Part shown: positions 42,475 through 52,461 of the stretch, piece by piece | Layout: each line of letters opens with the position of its first letter | Position numbering within the stretch: position 1 is the first letter of the stretch | Assembly (NCBI RefSeq): GCF_024585165.1 | Contig: NZ_CP029008.1 | Location: forward strand, 5,413,501-5,477,500 | From: Bradyrhizobium sp. WBOS07 | GTDB taxonomy: Bacteria; Pseudomonadota; Alphaproteobacteria; Rhizobiales; Xanthobacteraceae | Reading direction: 5' to 3' | Length of the DNA stretch: 64,000 nt | Notes under the pieces: model-generated | Told to the model about the DNA's origin: nothing | What the model saw: only the letters and a program-made list of their open reading frames with translations | The model's database searches: none | Translations under genes and position numbers: made by a program

Positions 42475-43965
42475 TTATGCAGCCCGATAATCCGGCGCCG
42501 TCGCCAGGAATTTGGCATAGGCGTCCGCGTCCGGCGGCTGGAAGCGGCCGGCAAGTCCGCCGCGCTTCTGGTTCTTCGTGCCGATGTCGGCCATCAGCTC
42601 GTCGAAATGGCGGTAGTGATAGGGCGCGACGCACAGGCCGCCATAGACGCCGGCGGCCGGCCGCTCGACGCGCTTGAAGTGCAGCATCATCTCGATGTTG
42701 TCGCGCATCGCTTGCGCCGTCGGCTGGTTGGCGAGCTGGCCGTCGGCATAGCGCACCAGCCAGTTGGCGGCGAGGTCGGCGCAGAGCACGGTGCAGAACG
42801 AGGAGTTGAAGCCGACGAAGCCGAGCTCGGGCAGGTCGGGGTTGGCGATCAGGCGGTAGAGCCGGTACTGCCCGTCGGCATCGACCAGCTTCTGCCTGTA
42901 GGCCTCGGGCAGGAACGGCACGCCGAGCTTGTAGCCGATCGCGAGCACCGCGACGTCGGCGCCCACCCGCTCGCCGCCGCTCATCACGATGCTGTCGCCG
43001 TCGTAATGGTCGAAGGTGCCGAACACCGCCTTGATGCGGCCGTCGGCGACCATCGGATAGAAGCCAGGTGTTGCGATCGGCACCGAGCAATTGACGCCAT
43101 CCTCGATCCGCTCCTTCGGCACCATGTTGCAGCGGCCGAGCTTGAGCTGCGCCTTCAACAGGCTTTCCAGCCCGCGCCAGTTGGCCCAGACCAGCGGCGC
43201 GGCGATGCGATGCGCAAGCCGCCCCATCGCGCTCATGCCCCAGCCCGGAAACATCTCCTCCTGCGCGCGGATGTAGAGGATGCGCTTGAAGTTCACGAGC
43301 CCGCCGATGAAATAGGGGATACGCCAGACCGGCTCGCGCATCACGATGGTGACCTCGCGGGCGCCCGACTTCACCGCGTTGACCGCGATGTCGGTCGCCG
43401 ATTTCGAGCCGCCGAGCACGACGATGCGGCGGCCCTTCGCCAGCGAGGGATCTCCGTATTTCGAGGAATGCAGGATCTGGCCGCCCTGTGCGAGGAACGC
43501 GTCCTCGCCGGGGCAGTGCAGCTCACGCGGCTCGTTGAATTGTCCGGTGCAGACCGCGACGAAGTCGAAATCTTCGCTCGTCGTCGCGCCATCCTTGCTC
43601 TTCAGCGCGAGCGTCCAGCCCGGTCTGCCGTCGGCACGCCGCGCCATGCCGGCGACCTCGGTGTCGAGGCGCAGCATGCGATCGAGGCCGAAGCTGCTGG
43701 CGTAGTCGGCGAGGTAGGCATGGACCTGCGGCCCTGTCGGCCATTCCGGATAGCCTTCCGGCATGGCGCGGTCGGTGTAGCGATAGAGTTCCTTCGGGCT
43801 CTGCGTCTGCACGTCAGGATAGGAGCGCGCCGGCTCCCAGACGCCGCCGAGATCCGAGCTGCGCTCGACGATGGCGACGCGGTGGCCGCGGGCAGAGAAC
43901 GCCTTGGCGGCGGCAAGGCCGGAGACGCCGGCGCCGATCACGCAGACATGCTTGGGACTGACCAT
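42475..43965 (-). CDS. Flavin-dependent monooxygenase (FMO / Baeyer-Villiger-like)
   Basis: A 496-residue flavoprotein from ATG 43965. The FAD site is GAGVSGLAAAKAF and the NADP site GGSKSATDIAVN. No complete Baeyer-Villiger fingerprint (FxGxxxHxxxW) is present, so it is closer to flavin-containing or N-hydroxylating monooxygenases, and the substrate is unknown. It is 92 bp after the cupin gene on the same strand, and both lie divergent from an AraC regulator. Confidence 0.87.
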   Translation of the reverse strand: MVSPKHVCVIGAGVSGLAAAKAFSARGHRVAIVERSSDLGGVWEPARSYPDVQTQSPKELYRYTDRAMPEGYPEWPTGPQVHAYLADYASSFGLDRMLRLDTEVAGMARRADGRPGWTLALKSKDGATTSEDFDFVAVCTGQFNEPRELHCPGEDAFLAQGGQILHSSKYGDPSLAKGRRIVVLGGSKSATDIAVNAVKSGAREVTIVMREPVWRIPYFIGGLVNFKRILYIRAQEEMFPGWGMSAMGRLAHRIAAPLVWANWRGLESLLKAQLKLGRCNMVPKERIEDGVNCSVPIATPGFYPMVADGRIKAVFGTFDHYDGDSIVMSGGERVGADVAVLAIGYKLGVPFLPEAYRQKLVDADGQYRLYRLIANPDLPELGFVGFNSSFCTVLCADLAANWLVRYADGQLANQPTAQAMRDNIEMMLHFKRVERPAAGVYGGLCVAPYHYRHFDELMADIGTKNQKRGGLAGRFQPPDADAYAKFLATAPDYRAA

Positions 43966-44057
43966 GGATTTGCTCGCATGTGTTTGGGCGCAAGCGGCCA
44001 CGTTCGGCCGCAAGGCGCGGCCGGCGGACCAGCAAGCGGATGCAGTGGCGGAGGAAC

Positions 44058-44507
44058 CTAGTCGTTGGCCTCGGGCGGCAGGAAATCGACCTCGTGCAGC
44101 GCCGAGATGCGCACGACTTCTGCGGGGTCGGTCAGATTGTGCAGCTGGTTGAACAACGCCTCCAGCTTCTGCATCGGCGAGACCCAGAACAGCGCGCGGC
44201 AGGGCTTGTCGGACTTGTTGAAATAGCCATGCGGGATGCCGCGCGGCATGCGCACCAGATCGCCGGCATGGGCCTTGACCCATTGTCCGTCGAGCTTGAG
44301 GTCGAGCGTGCCCTCCTGCACCAGGATGAACTCGTCCTGGGTCGGATGGATGTGCACCGGCACGAACTGGCCGGGATCGCTGTTGGTTTCGAACGCGAAG
44401 GTGGAATCGGTGACGGCCTTGGGGAAATAAACCTGGCCCAGAATGTTCCAGCTCTTGCCGCCGTAGCCTGTGCCGTTGGCGGTAATGCCCTTTTCGAGTG
44501 CAGTCAT
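44058..44507 (-). CDS. Cupin-domain protein
   Basis: A 149-residue single-cupin protein. The metal-binding motifs are present: FVPVHIHPTQDEFILV with the HxH...E set, and PRGIPHGYFN with the late histidine. It could be a dioxygenase, isomerase or sensor. Its gene is first in a short operon with the monooxygenase; both may process one substrate. Confidence 0.87.
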   Translation of the reverse strand: MTALEKGITANGTGYGGKSWNILGQVYFPKAVTDSTFAFETNSDPGQFVPVHIHPTQDEFILVQEGTLDLKLDGQWVKAHAGDLVRMPRGIPHGYFNKSDKPCRALFWVSPMQKLEALFNQLHNLTDPAEVVRISALHEVDFLPPEAND

Positions 44508-44695
44508 GGTGCGCTCCCATTGGATTCCGGCGGGGATGGAGCATCAGTCAACACGGAGCGGCCTGTCTATCCGCTAAACGAATCCGGATGAACCTATTGT
44601 CATGCAGCACGACGAATTTGCGAGCTACGGCCCTTTTCGCCCCTGCGGAACTATTATAGGCTTAAAGGAATTCCGGGCGCGAAGCATGGTCGACG
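44508..44695. promoter_or_regulatory. Divergent promoter region between the cupin and AraC genes
   Basis: This 188-base gap separates two gene starts pointing apart, so it must hold both promoters. No strong inverted repeat or stress promoter was seen. The AraC-type protein is the likely regulator of the cupin-monooxygenase pair. Confidence 0.5.
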
Positions 44696-45721
44696 ATGTC
44701 CGCAGCCGAGCTGGAAACGAGCGCAACAGCCTCTGCAGCCGAACGGCTTGCGGATTTCGCCCGCGTCACCACCGATGACGTCGACGAGGCGGCCGAACAG
44801 ATCGGACGCATCTTCTGCCCGCACGACCTCAAGCCGGCACGGGCGCGCGCGGCCGGCTTCTCGGCCCGGCACAATTGCGCGGCCTTCGACGGTTTCTCCA
44901 TCAATTACGTCGCCTATGGCGGATCGGTCTGCATCGATCCCGGTTGCCTCGATCGCTTCTTCCTGGTGCAGATTCCGCTCGCGGGCACGGCCCAGATCCG
45001 CGCTGGCATCACCGAGCTCGAGGCCGCGCCGGAGCGGACCGCGTCGCTGCTCTCGCCGACGATCCCGACCCGGATGATGTGGCGCGACTGCGCGCAGGCT
45101 ATCCTGCTGCTCGACCGCCGCATCGTCGAGCAGCGCGCGGCGGCGCTGTCGGGCAGGGCATCGGGCGCCGTCGAGTTCGATCCGGTGATCGACCTGGAGA
45201 CGCCGGCCGGACGGGTGCTGCGAACCCGTCTTGCCGAGCTGATGACGCTCGCCGAGCGTCTAGGTCCGTCCGGCAGGCTGTCGGCGATCGCCATGGCCGA
45301 TTGGCGCGAAATGCTGCTCGATCATCTCCTCAATGGCCAGCCGCATGGCCTCTCGGATGCGATCACGACATTCTCCGGCCGCGCTGAGCGGCTGCCGCGC
45401 ACGCTCCGCGCGGCGCGGGACCATCTTGCGGACAATGCCGGCGAGCCGCTCGACCTCGCACAGCTCGCCTGCGCCTCCGGCATCGGCATCCGCGCGCTCC
45501 AGCTCGGCTTCCGCCGCCATTTCGGCCAGTCGATCTCGCAGATGCTGCTCGACATGCGCCTCGCCGCTCTGCACGCCCGGCTCGCGCAAGGATCGCCCGA
45601 TGCCTCCGTCACCGACATCGCGTTCGAGCTCGGCTTCACCCATCTCAGCCGCATGGCCGGGGCCTACCGCGAAAAATTCGGCGAGACCCCGTCGGCCACG
45701 CTGCGGCGGCGGCTGAGCTGA
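44696..45721 (+). CDS. AraC family transcriptional regulator
   Basis: A 341-residue regulator with an N-terminal AraC-binding-like domain (RAAGFSARHNCAAFDGF) and a C-terminal pair of helix-turn-helix motifs (LDLAQLACASGIGIRALQLGF and the final GFTHLSRMAGAYREKFGETPS). It is divergent from the cupin gene, which it likely regulates. ATG 44696 gives a family-typical N-terminus, though the ribosome site is weak. It converges with the XRE gene, seven bases between the stops. Confidence 0.88.
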   Translation: MSAAELETSATASAAERLADFARVTTDDVDEAAEQIGRIFCPHDLKPARARAAGFSARHNCAAFDGFSINYVAYGGSVCIDPGCLDRFFLVQIPLAGTAQIRAGITELEAAPERTASLLSPTIPTRMMWRDCAQAILLLDRRIVEQRAAALSGRASGAVEFDPVIDLETPAGRVLRTRLAELMTLAERLGPSGRLSAIAMADWREMLLDHLLNGQPHGLSDAITTFSGRAERLPRTLRAARDHLADNAGEPLDLAQLACASGIGIRALQLGFRRHFGQSISQMLLDMRLAALHARLAQGSPDASVTDIAFELGFTHLSRMAGAYREKFGETPSATLRRRLS

Positions 45722-45728
45722 AGGATCG

Positions 45729-46358
45729 TCAAGCAGTCGCGGGATTTTCGCGCAGCGTCGTCACCCAGATCACGCGCGCTGCCTGCTGGGTCGGATTGTC
45801 GAACATGTGCGGCACGGTGCTCGGAAAGCGGAAGCTGTCGCCGGCCTCCAGCACATGGGCCTGGTTGTCGAGCCACAGCCGCAGGCTGCCGGACAGGATG
45901 TAGCCGGCCTTCTCGCCGGTGTGCTGCAGGAAGTCGGTGCCGGAGGAGGCGCCGGGATTGAGCGTGAGCTCGTAGAGCTCGAGCTGGCCCTTGCCTTCGG
46001 GCGTGAGGGCTTCCTTGACGACGCCGCTGGCGGTGAGGCGCAGCAGCCGGCGGTTGTTCTTGCGCACGATGTAGCGCGGCACCTCGGCGGGATCGCTGGT
46101 CTCGAAGAAATAGGAGATGGGCACGTCGAGCGCGATGCTGAGCAGGCGCAGCGTCCGGATCGACGGCATCGCGCGCGCGCGTTCGAGCTGGCTGATCATG
46201 CCGGTGGAGAGACCCGTCTTGTTGGCGACGTCCTGGATCGAGAAACCGGCGCGCTGACGCAGCAGCCGCACGGTTTCGCCGAGCCGCTGGTCGACCGCAT
46301 CGTCCGCCTCGCTGGTCGGGGCGTCCTTCGGACTGTTGGTGTCGCCGCGACCATCCAT
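45729..46358 (-). CDS. XRE-cupin transcriptional regulator
   Basis: A 209-residue regulator from ATG 46358, preceded by GGGAGAG. The N-terminal helix-turn-helix (VRLLRQRAGFSIQDVANKT, then STGMISQLERARAMPS) leads to a C-terminal cupin sensor (HTGEKAGYILSGSLRLWLD). It resembles PuuR-type regulators of amine and amino acid use. It is divergent from the transporter operon at 46577, which it likely controls. The longer frame to 46442 is unlikely. Confidence 0.9.
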   Translation of the reverse strand: MDGRGDTNSPKDAPTSEADDAVDQRLGETVRLLRQRAGFSIQDVANKTGLSTGMISQLERARAMPSIRTLRLLSIALDVPISYFFETSDPAEVPRYIVRKNNRRLLRLTASGVVKEALTPEGKGQLELYELTLNPGASSGTDFLQHTGEKAGYILSGSLRLWLDNQAHVLEAGDSFRFPSTVPHMFDNPTQQAARVIWVTTLRENPATA

Positions 46359-46576
46359 GTCGCTCTCCCATGCATCATCATGAGCCTCGGCCGCATCGGT
46401 GCGAGGCATCAGTTGGAGTGAAAAGGTCGCGCATACTAGCAATGCGATTGACAGCTGTATTTAGTCGTGATGAAATTTTGGTTCAAGAATTTAGAAGCAC
46501 TAAAGCCCACTCCTGTCCCCTGCCGGGGTCTCGGGGGCGCGGGAGACGGTGCCGCGTGCGGGAACGGAGACTGGTC

Positions 46577-48268
46577 ATGGCAGACAGCACCGGCAGGTTC
46601 GGCGTTGGCGGAGTCCACTTCGGCAGTCCAAGCCGCCGGCAATTGTTCCAGCTCGGTGCGGGCGCCGCGGCGGGTTTGACGCTTCCAGGCCACGCTTTTG
46701 CGCAGAGCGAACGTCCCTCCAATCCGCCGGAGAAGCCGCGCGGACAGGTGATCGCGGCGCTGTCGCAGGAGCCGACCGTCTTTCATCCCTTGATGCCCGG
46801 CATCGAGGTCGATCAGGGCGTCTGGTGGCAAGTGTTCTCGCTGCTCTGGTACATCGATCCCGCCGGCAATTTCGTTCCCGATCTCGCCCGCGAAATCCCG
46901 ACCATCGAGAATGGCGGCCTGTCGGCCGACGGCCTGACCTGGAAGATCAAGCTGCGCAGCGACGTGAAGTGGCATGACGGCACGCCGTTCACGGCCGACG
47001 ACGTCAAGTTCTCGCTCGAGCTGATCAACGATTCCAATTTCCGCGCGCGCAGCCGCGTCGGCCACAGCCTGGTCAAGGACATCAAGGTCGTCGCGGCGGA
47101 TGAGATTCACTGGCGCATGGAAGCGCCTTATTCGCCCTACATGTCGATCCTGGGGTCGCTGACCTTCATCGTGCCCAAGCACATCCTGGAGAAGGTGTCC
47201 GACCCGAACGCCTCGCCGTTCCACAATGCGCCCGTCGGCACCGGGCCTTTCCGCTGGGGCGAACGCGTGCCCGGCGACCACATCCTGCTCAATGCCCACA
47301 CCGGCTATCACGGCAAAGGGCCTTACGTCGAACGCGTGGTCTTCAAGTACATTCCCGATCTGACCGTGCTCTACACCCAGTTCCGCACGGGACAGGTCGA
47401 CTACACCGGCCTGCAAGGCATCCTGCCGAACTTCGTGCAGGAGGCGAAGACGCTGAAGGGCCGCAAGATCGTCGTCTCCTCGACGTCCTCGGTGGAGCAT
47501 ATCGCGCCCAACCTGGAGTTCGGTCCCTTCGCCGACCGCGCCGTGCGCGAGGCGCTGTACCTGGCCATCAACAAGCAGGCGATCATCGACGCGCTCTATT
47601 ACGGCCTGCCGACGCAGACCGAGAGTTTTGTGCCGCAACAGGCCTGGTCGTCCCAGCAGGGATTGCCGCAGCACAAATACGATCCTGCCAAGGCCAATGC
47701 GCTGCTCGATGCGGCGGGATGGGTGCGCGGCGCCGGCGGCGTGCGCGAGAAGGGCGGCGTCAAGCTCGAATTCACCAACTCGACCACGTCGGGCAATGCG
47801 GCGCGCGAGCAGACCCAGCAGCTCCTGATCCAGGATTGGCGCGCGATCGGCGCCGCGATGCGCGTCAACAACATGCCGGCGGCCGTGATCTGGGGCGAGT
47901 TCTGGCAGCAATCCAAGTTCAATTCGGTGATCGTCGGCGTGAACTTCATGCTCGGCAGCGACCCCGACGTGACGCCGCGCTTCGGCTCCGGCGCCATTCC
48001 CGCCAAGGGCGGCCGCGGCTACAACACTTATCAATATCAGAGCGCGGAGGCCGATCGGCTGCTGGCCCAAGGCGCCAAGCAATTCGATCTGGCGCAGCGC
48101 AAGACCACCTATGGCGAGCTGCAGAAGCTGATCCGCAACGACCTTGCGATCCTGCCGCTGTTCCAGGGCTTCATCGCCGAGGGCGTGAAGGAGGGGCTGC
48201 AAGGATTCCGGCCCAACATCAACACCTCGATCAATTGCTGGAACATCCGCGAATGGTACTGGGCCTGA
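46577..48268 (+). CDS. ABC transporter substrate-binding protein (peptide/nickel type)
   Basis: A 563-residue SBP_bac_5 protein with a Tat-type signal (SPSRRQLFQLGAGAAAGLTL), so it is exported folded. The mature chain has the family pattern LSQEPTVFHPL, WHDGTPFTADDVKFSLEL and a late LAILPLFQGF segment. It captures a peptide or peptide-like solute for the two permeases that follow. It is the first gene of the operon. The long frame back to 46370 is upstream noise. The 218-base gap to the divergent XRE gene must contain both promoters. Confidence 0.93.
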   Translation: MADSTGRFGVGGVHFGSPSRRQLFQLGAGAAAGLTLPGHAFAQSERPSNPPEKPRGQVIAALSQEPTVFHPLMPGIEVDQGVWWQVFSLLWYIDPAGNFVPDLAREIPTIENGGLSADGLTWKIKLRSDVKWHDGTPFTADDVKFSLELINDSNFRARSRVGHSLVKDIKVVAADEIHWRMEAPYSPYMSILGSLTFIVPKHILEKVSDPNASPFHNAPVGTGPFRWGERVPGDHILLNAHTGYHGKGPYVERVVFKYIPDLTVLYTQFRTGQVDYTGLQGILPNFVQEAKTLKGRKIVVSSTSSVEHIAPNLEFGPFADRAVREALYLAINKQAIIDALYYGLPTQTESFVPQQAWSSQQGLPQHKYDPAKANALLDAAGWVRGAGGVREKGGVKLEFTNSTTSGNAAREQTQQLLIQDWRAIGAAMRVNNMPAAVIWGEFWQQSKFNSVIVGVNFMLGSDPDVTPRFGSGAIPAKGGRGYNTYQYQSAEADRLLAQGAKQFDLAQRKTTYGELQKLIRNDLAILPLFQGFIAEGVKEGLQGFRPNINTSINCWNIREWYWA

Positions 48269-48295
48269 CGGATCAGGTGCGCAGGGCAGCCTGAG

Positions 48296-49246
48296 ATGGC
48301 CCGTTACGTCGTCAACCGCCTCGCACAGGCGATCATGCTGCTGGTGATCGTCTCGGCGATCGGCTTTGCCATCCTGCATCTGGCGCCCGGTGGCCCGTTG
48401 TCGCAATTTGCCGTCTCCGGGCAGATGACGCAGGAAGATCTCGATCGCGTCACCAAGCAGCTCGGGCTCGATCGGCCGCTGCCGGTGCAGTATCTCGACT
48501 GGTTCGGTCGCATGCTCAAAGGCGATTGGGGCCGCTCCTATCGCGACGGCGAGGCGGTGCTGTCGGTGATCTCCTCGCATCTCGGCGCCACGCTGGAGCT
48601 GATGGCGACGGCGACCATCATCGCGGTGCTGCTCGGCTGCTGGATCGGCATCCTCGGCGCACTGCGCCGCTATTCGCTGTTCGATACGCTCGCCACCGTC
48701 GGGGCCATGATCGCGCTGTCGATCCCGACCTTCTGGTTCGGCCTCGTCACCATCTACGTCTTCTCGGTCAAGCTCGGCTGGCTGCCGGCCGGCAACCGGC
48801 ACACCATTGGCGACGGCTCCTTCCTCGATCTGCTGCATCATTTGATCGCGCCGGCGATGGTGCTGGCGCTGGTGGAGACCGCGATGTGGGGCCGCTTCAT
48901 GCGCTCCTCCATGCTCGAGGTGATCAACCAGGATTATATCCGCACCGCGCGTGCCAAGGGCATGCCGGAATGGCGCATTCTCACGGTGCACGCGCTTCGC
49001 AACGCGCTGCTGCCGATGATCACGGTGGCGGGCCTGCAGTTTCCCACCCTGCTCGGCGGCGCGCTGGTGGCCGAGACCGTTTTCACCTGGCCCGGCATGG
49101 GCCGCCTGTTCCTGGATTCCATCGGCTACCGCGACTATCCCGTGGTGATGGGCATCCTGATGTTCTCGGCGACCATGGTGCTGATCGGCTCGCTGCTGGC
49201 CGACATCCTCTATGCCGTCGTCGATCCCCGCATCCGGGTGGGCTGA
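48296..49246 (+). CDS. ABC transporter permease (DppB type)
   Basis: A 316-residue inner-membrane permease with about six helices. It starts MARYVVNRLAQAIMLLVIVS and carries the EAA loop around DYIRTARAKGMPEWRI, which contacts the ATPase. It is 27 bp after the binding-protein gene and pairs with the next permease. Confidence 0.93.
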   Translation: MARYVVNRLAQAIMLLVIVSAIGFAILHLAPGGPLSQFAVSGQMTQEDLDRVTKQLGLDRPLPVQYLDWFGRMLKGDWGRSYRDGEAVLSVISSHLGATLELMATATIIAVLLGCWIGILGALRRYSLFDTLATVGAMIALSIPTFWFGLVTIYVFSVKLGWLPAGNRHTIGDGSFLDLLHHLIAPAMVLALVETAMWGRFMRSSMLEVINQDYIRTARAKGMPEWRILTVHALRNALLPMITVAGLQFPTLLGGALVAETVFTWPGMGRLFLDSIGYRDYPVVMGILMFSATMVLIGSLLADILYAVVDPRIRVG

Positions 49247-49250
49247 AGCG

Positions 49251-50126
49251 ATGGCGACCGCAGCGCTCTCCACCGTCCAGCTCGCGCCCGGCCAGGCGGC
49301 GTGGCGGCGCTTCCGCCGGCACCGGCTCGCGCTCGCCGGCGCCGTCATCATCCTGGTGCTCGTGCTCGGCTCGGCGTTCGGCCCGTATCTGCTGCCGTTC
49401 GACGATACCTATATCGACATCATGAAGCGGTTCGCGCCGCCGCTGTCCGGGGCGCATATCCTCGGCACCGACGAGCTCGGCCGCGACGTGCTGGCGCGGC
49501 TGATGATGGGCGGCCGCGTCTCGCTTTCGATCGGCATCGTCGCGATGGTGATCGCGATGGCGGTCGGCATTGCCGTCGGCGCTTTCGCCGGCTTCTATGG
49601 CGGCGCGGTCGGTGCGGTCCTGATGCGGCTGGTCGATGCCGTCCTGTGCTTTCCGACCATCTTCCTCCTGCTGGCGCTGGCCGCGCTCACCGAGCCCGGC
49701 CTCGTCACCACCACCGTGCTGATTGCGGCGACCGCCTGGATGGCCGTCGCCCGCGTGGTCGAGGCCCAGGTGCGGTCGCTGCGCGAGCGCGAGTTTGCGG
49801 TCGCCGCGCTCGCCTTTGGCTCGTCGAACCTGCGCATCATGTTCCGCGAGCTCGTGCCCAATGCGATCGCGCCGATCGTGGTGGCCGCGACGTTGAACGT
49901 TGCGAAGGCGATCCTGCTGGAATCCTATGTCAGCTATCTCGGCTACGGCATCCAGCCGCCGGCGGCGAGCTGGGGCAACATGCTCAACAATGCGCAGATC
50001 TATCTCACCAGCGCGCCGTGGCTCGCGATTGCGCCGGGCGTTGCCATCACGCTGGCGGTGACCAGCTTCAACTTCCTCGGTGACGGGCTGCGCGACGCGC
50101 TCGACCCGCGCATGAACATCCCTTGA
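49251..50126 (+). CDS. ABC transporter permease (DppC type)
   Basis: A 291-residue permease from ATG 49251, four bases after the DppB-type stop. The N-terminal RFRRHRLALAGAVII segment is standard for the family; the coupling motif is near EFAVAALAFGSSNLRIM. A longer frame from 49212 would overlap the previous gene. With the DppB-type partner it forms the channel. Confidence 0.93.
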   Translation: MATAALSTVQLAPGQAAWRRFRRHRLALAGAVIILVLVLGSAFGPYLLPFDDTYIDIMKRFAPPLSGAHILGTDELGRDVLARLMMGGRVSLSIGIVAMVIAMAVGIAVGAFAGFYGGAVGAVLMRLVDAVLCFPTIFLLLALAALTEPGLVTTTVLIAATAWMAVARVVEAQVRSLREREFAVAALAFGSSNLRIMFRELVPNAIAPIVVAATLNVAKAILLESYVSYLGYGIQPPAASWGNMLNNAQIYLTSAPWLAIAPGVAITLAVTSFNFLGDGLRDALDPRMNIP

Positions 50127-50165
50127 CGAACCAGATCTCGATCGAACCGATTCCAGGAGTACCCC

Positions 50166-51494
50166 ATGTCCCCGCCGCTCAATCGTATCAACAGCGATGA
50201 ACGCCTGCCGGCGCAGGTGGACGTCGTCGTCATCGGCGGCGGCGTGATCGGCGTCTCCGCGGCCTACCATCTGGCGAAGAAGGGGCATTCGGTCGCGCTG
50301 GTCGAAAAGGGCCATGTCGGTGGCGAGCAGTCGAGCCGCAATTGGGGTTGGTGCCGGCAGCAGGGCCGCGCGCGCGAGGAGATTCCGCTGGCGCGCGAGG
50401 CGCTGCGGCTCTGGGAGGACATGCAGAACGACGCCGGCGTCGATGCCGGCTTTCGCCGCACCGGCGTACTGTTCCTGACCAAGAGCAAGGACGAGCTCGC
50501 GAGCTGGGAGCGCTGGGCCGCGGTCGCGCGCGAGATGCAAGTTCACTCCACCGTCCTGACGCCGGCCGAAATTGCCGAGCGCATGCCTGGGAATACCGAC
50601 ACATGGGTCGGCGGCCTGCATACGCCGAGCGACGGCCGCGCCGAGCCGTCGATGGCCGTGCCGGCGCTCGCGGCCGCCGCGCGAAAACACGGCGTCACCA
50701 TCCACCAGGGCTGCGCCGCGCGCGGGCTGGAGACGACCGGCGGGCGCGTCAGCGCCGTCGTCACCGAGAAGGGCACCATCCGGACGCAAGCCGTGCTGCT
50801 GTCAGGCGGCGCCTGGTCGTCGCTGTTCTGCCGGCGTCACGGCATCGAGCTGCCGATCGGCCTCGTCAACGCCACCGCTTGCCGGACCACGCCGGGACCG
50901 GAGATCACCTCCGGCGCGCTCGGCACGGATTTCTATTGCATTCGTCGCCGCCTCGACGGCGGTTTCACGCTGGCGCTGCGCAACCGCGGCACGGTCGAGC
51001 TGTCGCCCGACCTGTTCCGCTACGCCCGCACGTTCTGGCCGACCTATTTGCATCGCAAGAACGGGCTGAAGCTCTCGATCGGCACGTCCTTCTTCGAGCA
51101 GATCGTGCGCGGCACCAGCTGGAGCTTCGACAAGCCGTCGCCATTCGAGACCGAGCGCGTGCGCGATCCCGCGCCCGACATGTCGCTGGTCAATGCCGCG
51201 CTGGCCTCGTTGATCAAGGCAAATCCGGAGTTGAAGGACATCGAGATCGCGGAAGCCTGGGGCGGCACCATCGACTGCACGCCGGACACGATCCCCGTGA
51301 TCTCGCCGGTCGATGCGCTGCCCGGCTTCTTCCTCGCCACCGGCTTCTCCGGCCACGGCTTTGGCATCGGCCCTGCGGCCGGCAAGCTCGCCGCCGACAT
51401 CGTCACCGGTGCGACGCCGCTGGTCGATCCCGCCGCCTACAGCCACAAGCGCATGATCGACGGCCGGCGCCTGGCGCCGGTCAGTCCGTTCTGA
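50166..51494 (+). CDS. FAD-dependent oxidoreductase (DAO family)
   Basis: A 442-residue flavoenzyme. The FAD site is VVIGGGVIGVSAAYHL, followed by EQSSRNWGWCRQQGR, a signature of the glycine/D-amino-acid oxidase family branch that includes opine and N-methyl-amino-acid oxidases. A late ATGFSGHGFGIGPAAG segment completes the FAD contacts. It would oxidise an imported amino-acid-like compound, releasing amine and oxoacid. It lies inside the transporter operon, eight bases before the dehydrogenase gene. Confidence 0.9.
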   Translation: MSPPLNRINSDERLPAQVDVVVIGGGVIGVSAAYHLAKKGHSVALVEKGHVGGEQSSRNWGWCRQQGRAREEIPLAREALRLWEDMQNDAGVDAGFRRTGVLFLTKSKDELASWERWAAVAREMQVHSTVLTPAEIAERMPGNTDTWVGGLHTPSDGRAEPSMAVPALAAAARKHGVTIHQGCAARGLETTGGRVSAVVTEKGTIRTQAVLLSGGAWSSLFCRRHGIELPIGLVNATACRTTPGPEITSGALGTDFYCIRRRLDGGFTLALRNRGTVELSPDLFRYARTFWPTYLHRKNGLKLSIGTSFFEQIVRGTSWSFDKPSPFETERVRDPAPDMSLVNAALASLIKANPELKDIEIAEAWGGTIDCTPDTIPVISPVDALPGFFLATGFSGHGFGIGPAAGKLAADIVTGATPLVDPAAYSHKRMIDGRRLAPVSPF

Positions 51495-51501
51495 GGACCG
51501 C

Positions 51502-52428
51502 ATGACGGTTCTCTACAAGGCCAACATGGAGCGCGGCGCCGAATGGGCGCGCTTCTTCGCTGAGCGCGCGCCTGACGTGCCGTTCCGGCTCTGGCCCGAC
51601 ATCGGCGATCCCGGCGCGGTGCGTTATCTCGTGGCCTGGGTGCCGCCGGACGATCTCGCGACGGCCTTTCCGAACCTGGAGCTCGTCTTCTCGGTCGGTG
51701 CCGGCGTCGACCAGTTCGATGCCACGAAAATTCCGGCTCACATTCCGTTGGTCCGCATGCTGGAGCCCGGCATTGCCGAGACCATGGTCGAATATGTCAC
51801 CATGGCCGTGCTGGCCCTGCATCGCGACCTCCTGCATTTCATCGGCCAGCAGAAGGAGCAGGTTTGGCGTGAGATTCGGATCACGCCGGCGAGGCGCCGG
51901 CGCGTCGGCGTGATGGGGCTCGGCCAGCTCGGCCAGGCCGTGCTCGAACGCCTCAAGGCATTCGGCTTTCCGCTATCGGGCTGGAACCGCTCGCCGCGCG
52001 AGATCGAAGGCGTCACCTGCTACGCCGGCGCGGATGTGCTGCCAAATTTCCTTGCGCAGGCCGACATTCTCATCTGCCTGTTGCCTCTGACCGACGAGAC
52101 CCGCGGCATCCTGAACGCAGACCTGTTCGCGCGCTTGCCGCGCGGTGCGGGGCTCGTCAATGTCGGCCGTGGCCCGCATCTGGTCGAGGCTGATTTTCTC
52201 GCGGCGCTCGACAGCGGCGCCTTGTCGGCTGCGGTGCTCGACGTCGCCGATCCCGAGCCGCTGCCCCCAGGCCATCCGTTCTGGAGCCACCCCCGCATTC
52301 TGCTGACGCCGCACAATGCCAGCATGACGATGCCCGATACGGCGGTCGATTTCGTGCTCGACGTGATTGCGCGCCACCGCCGCGGCGAAGAGCTGCCGGG
52401 GCTGGTTGATCGTAGCCGCGGTTACTGA
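51502..52428 (+). CDS. D-2-hydroxyacid dehydrogenase (GhrA-like)
   Basis: A 308-residue NAD(P) dehydrogenase of the glyoxylate/hydroxypyruvate reductase A group. The cofactor loop is MGLGQLGQAVLERL; the catalytic arginine is in VNVGRGPHLVE, the acid in DVADPEPLP and the histidine in LTPHNAS. It would reduce a 2-oxoacid, plausibly the product of the neighbouring oxidase. The gene ends just before a family A repeat. Confidence 0.9.
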   Translation: MTVLYKANMERGAEWARFFAERAPDVPFRLWPDIGDPGAVRYLVAWVPPDDLATAFPNLELVFSVGAGVDQFDATKIPAHIPLVRMLEPGIAETMVEYVTMAVLALHRDLLHFIGQQKEQVWREIRITPARRRRVGVMGLGQLGQAVLERLKAFGFPLSGWNRSPREIEGVTCYAGADVLPNFLAQADILICLLPLTDETRGILNADLFARLPRGAGLVNVGRGPHLVEADFLAALDSGALSAAVLDVADPEPLPPGHPFWSHPRILLTPHNASMTMPDTAVDFVLDVIARHRRGEELPGLVDRSRGY

Positions 52429-52461
52429 GGGTGCGATGATGGTGAAAACGTTGGCTCCTCT

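Noticed and set aside
46436..49351. A 971-codon minus-strand open frame across the transporter genes
   Set aside because: It runs antisense to clear transporter genes and has the low-complexity, Arg/His/Asp-rich composition of shadow frames in high-GC DNA. Many similar frames (for example 51-1667, 3988-5502, 15637-17151, 30735-33107, 51973-54525) were left out for the same reason.
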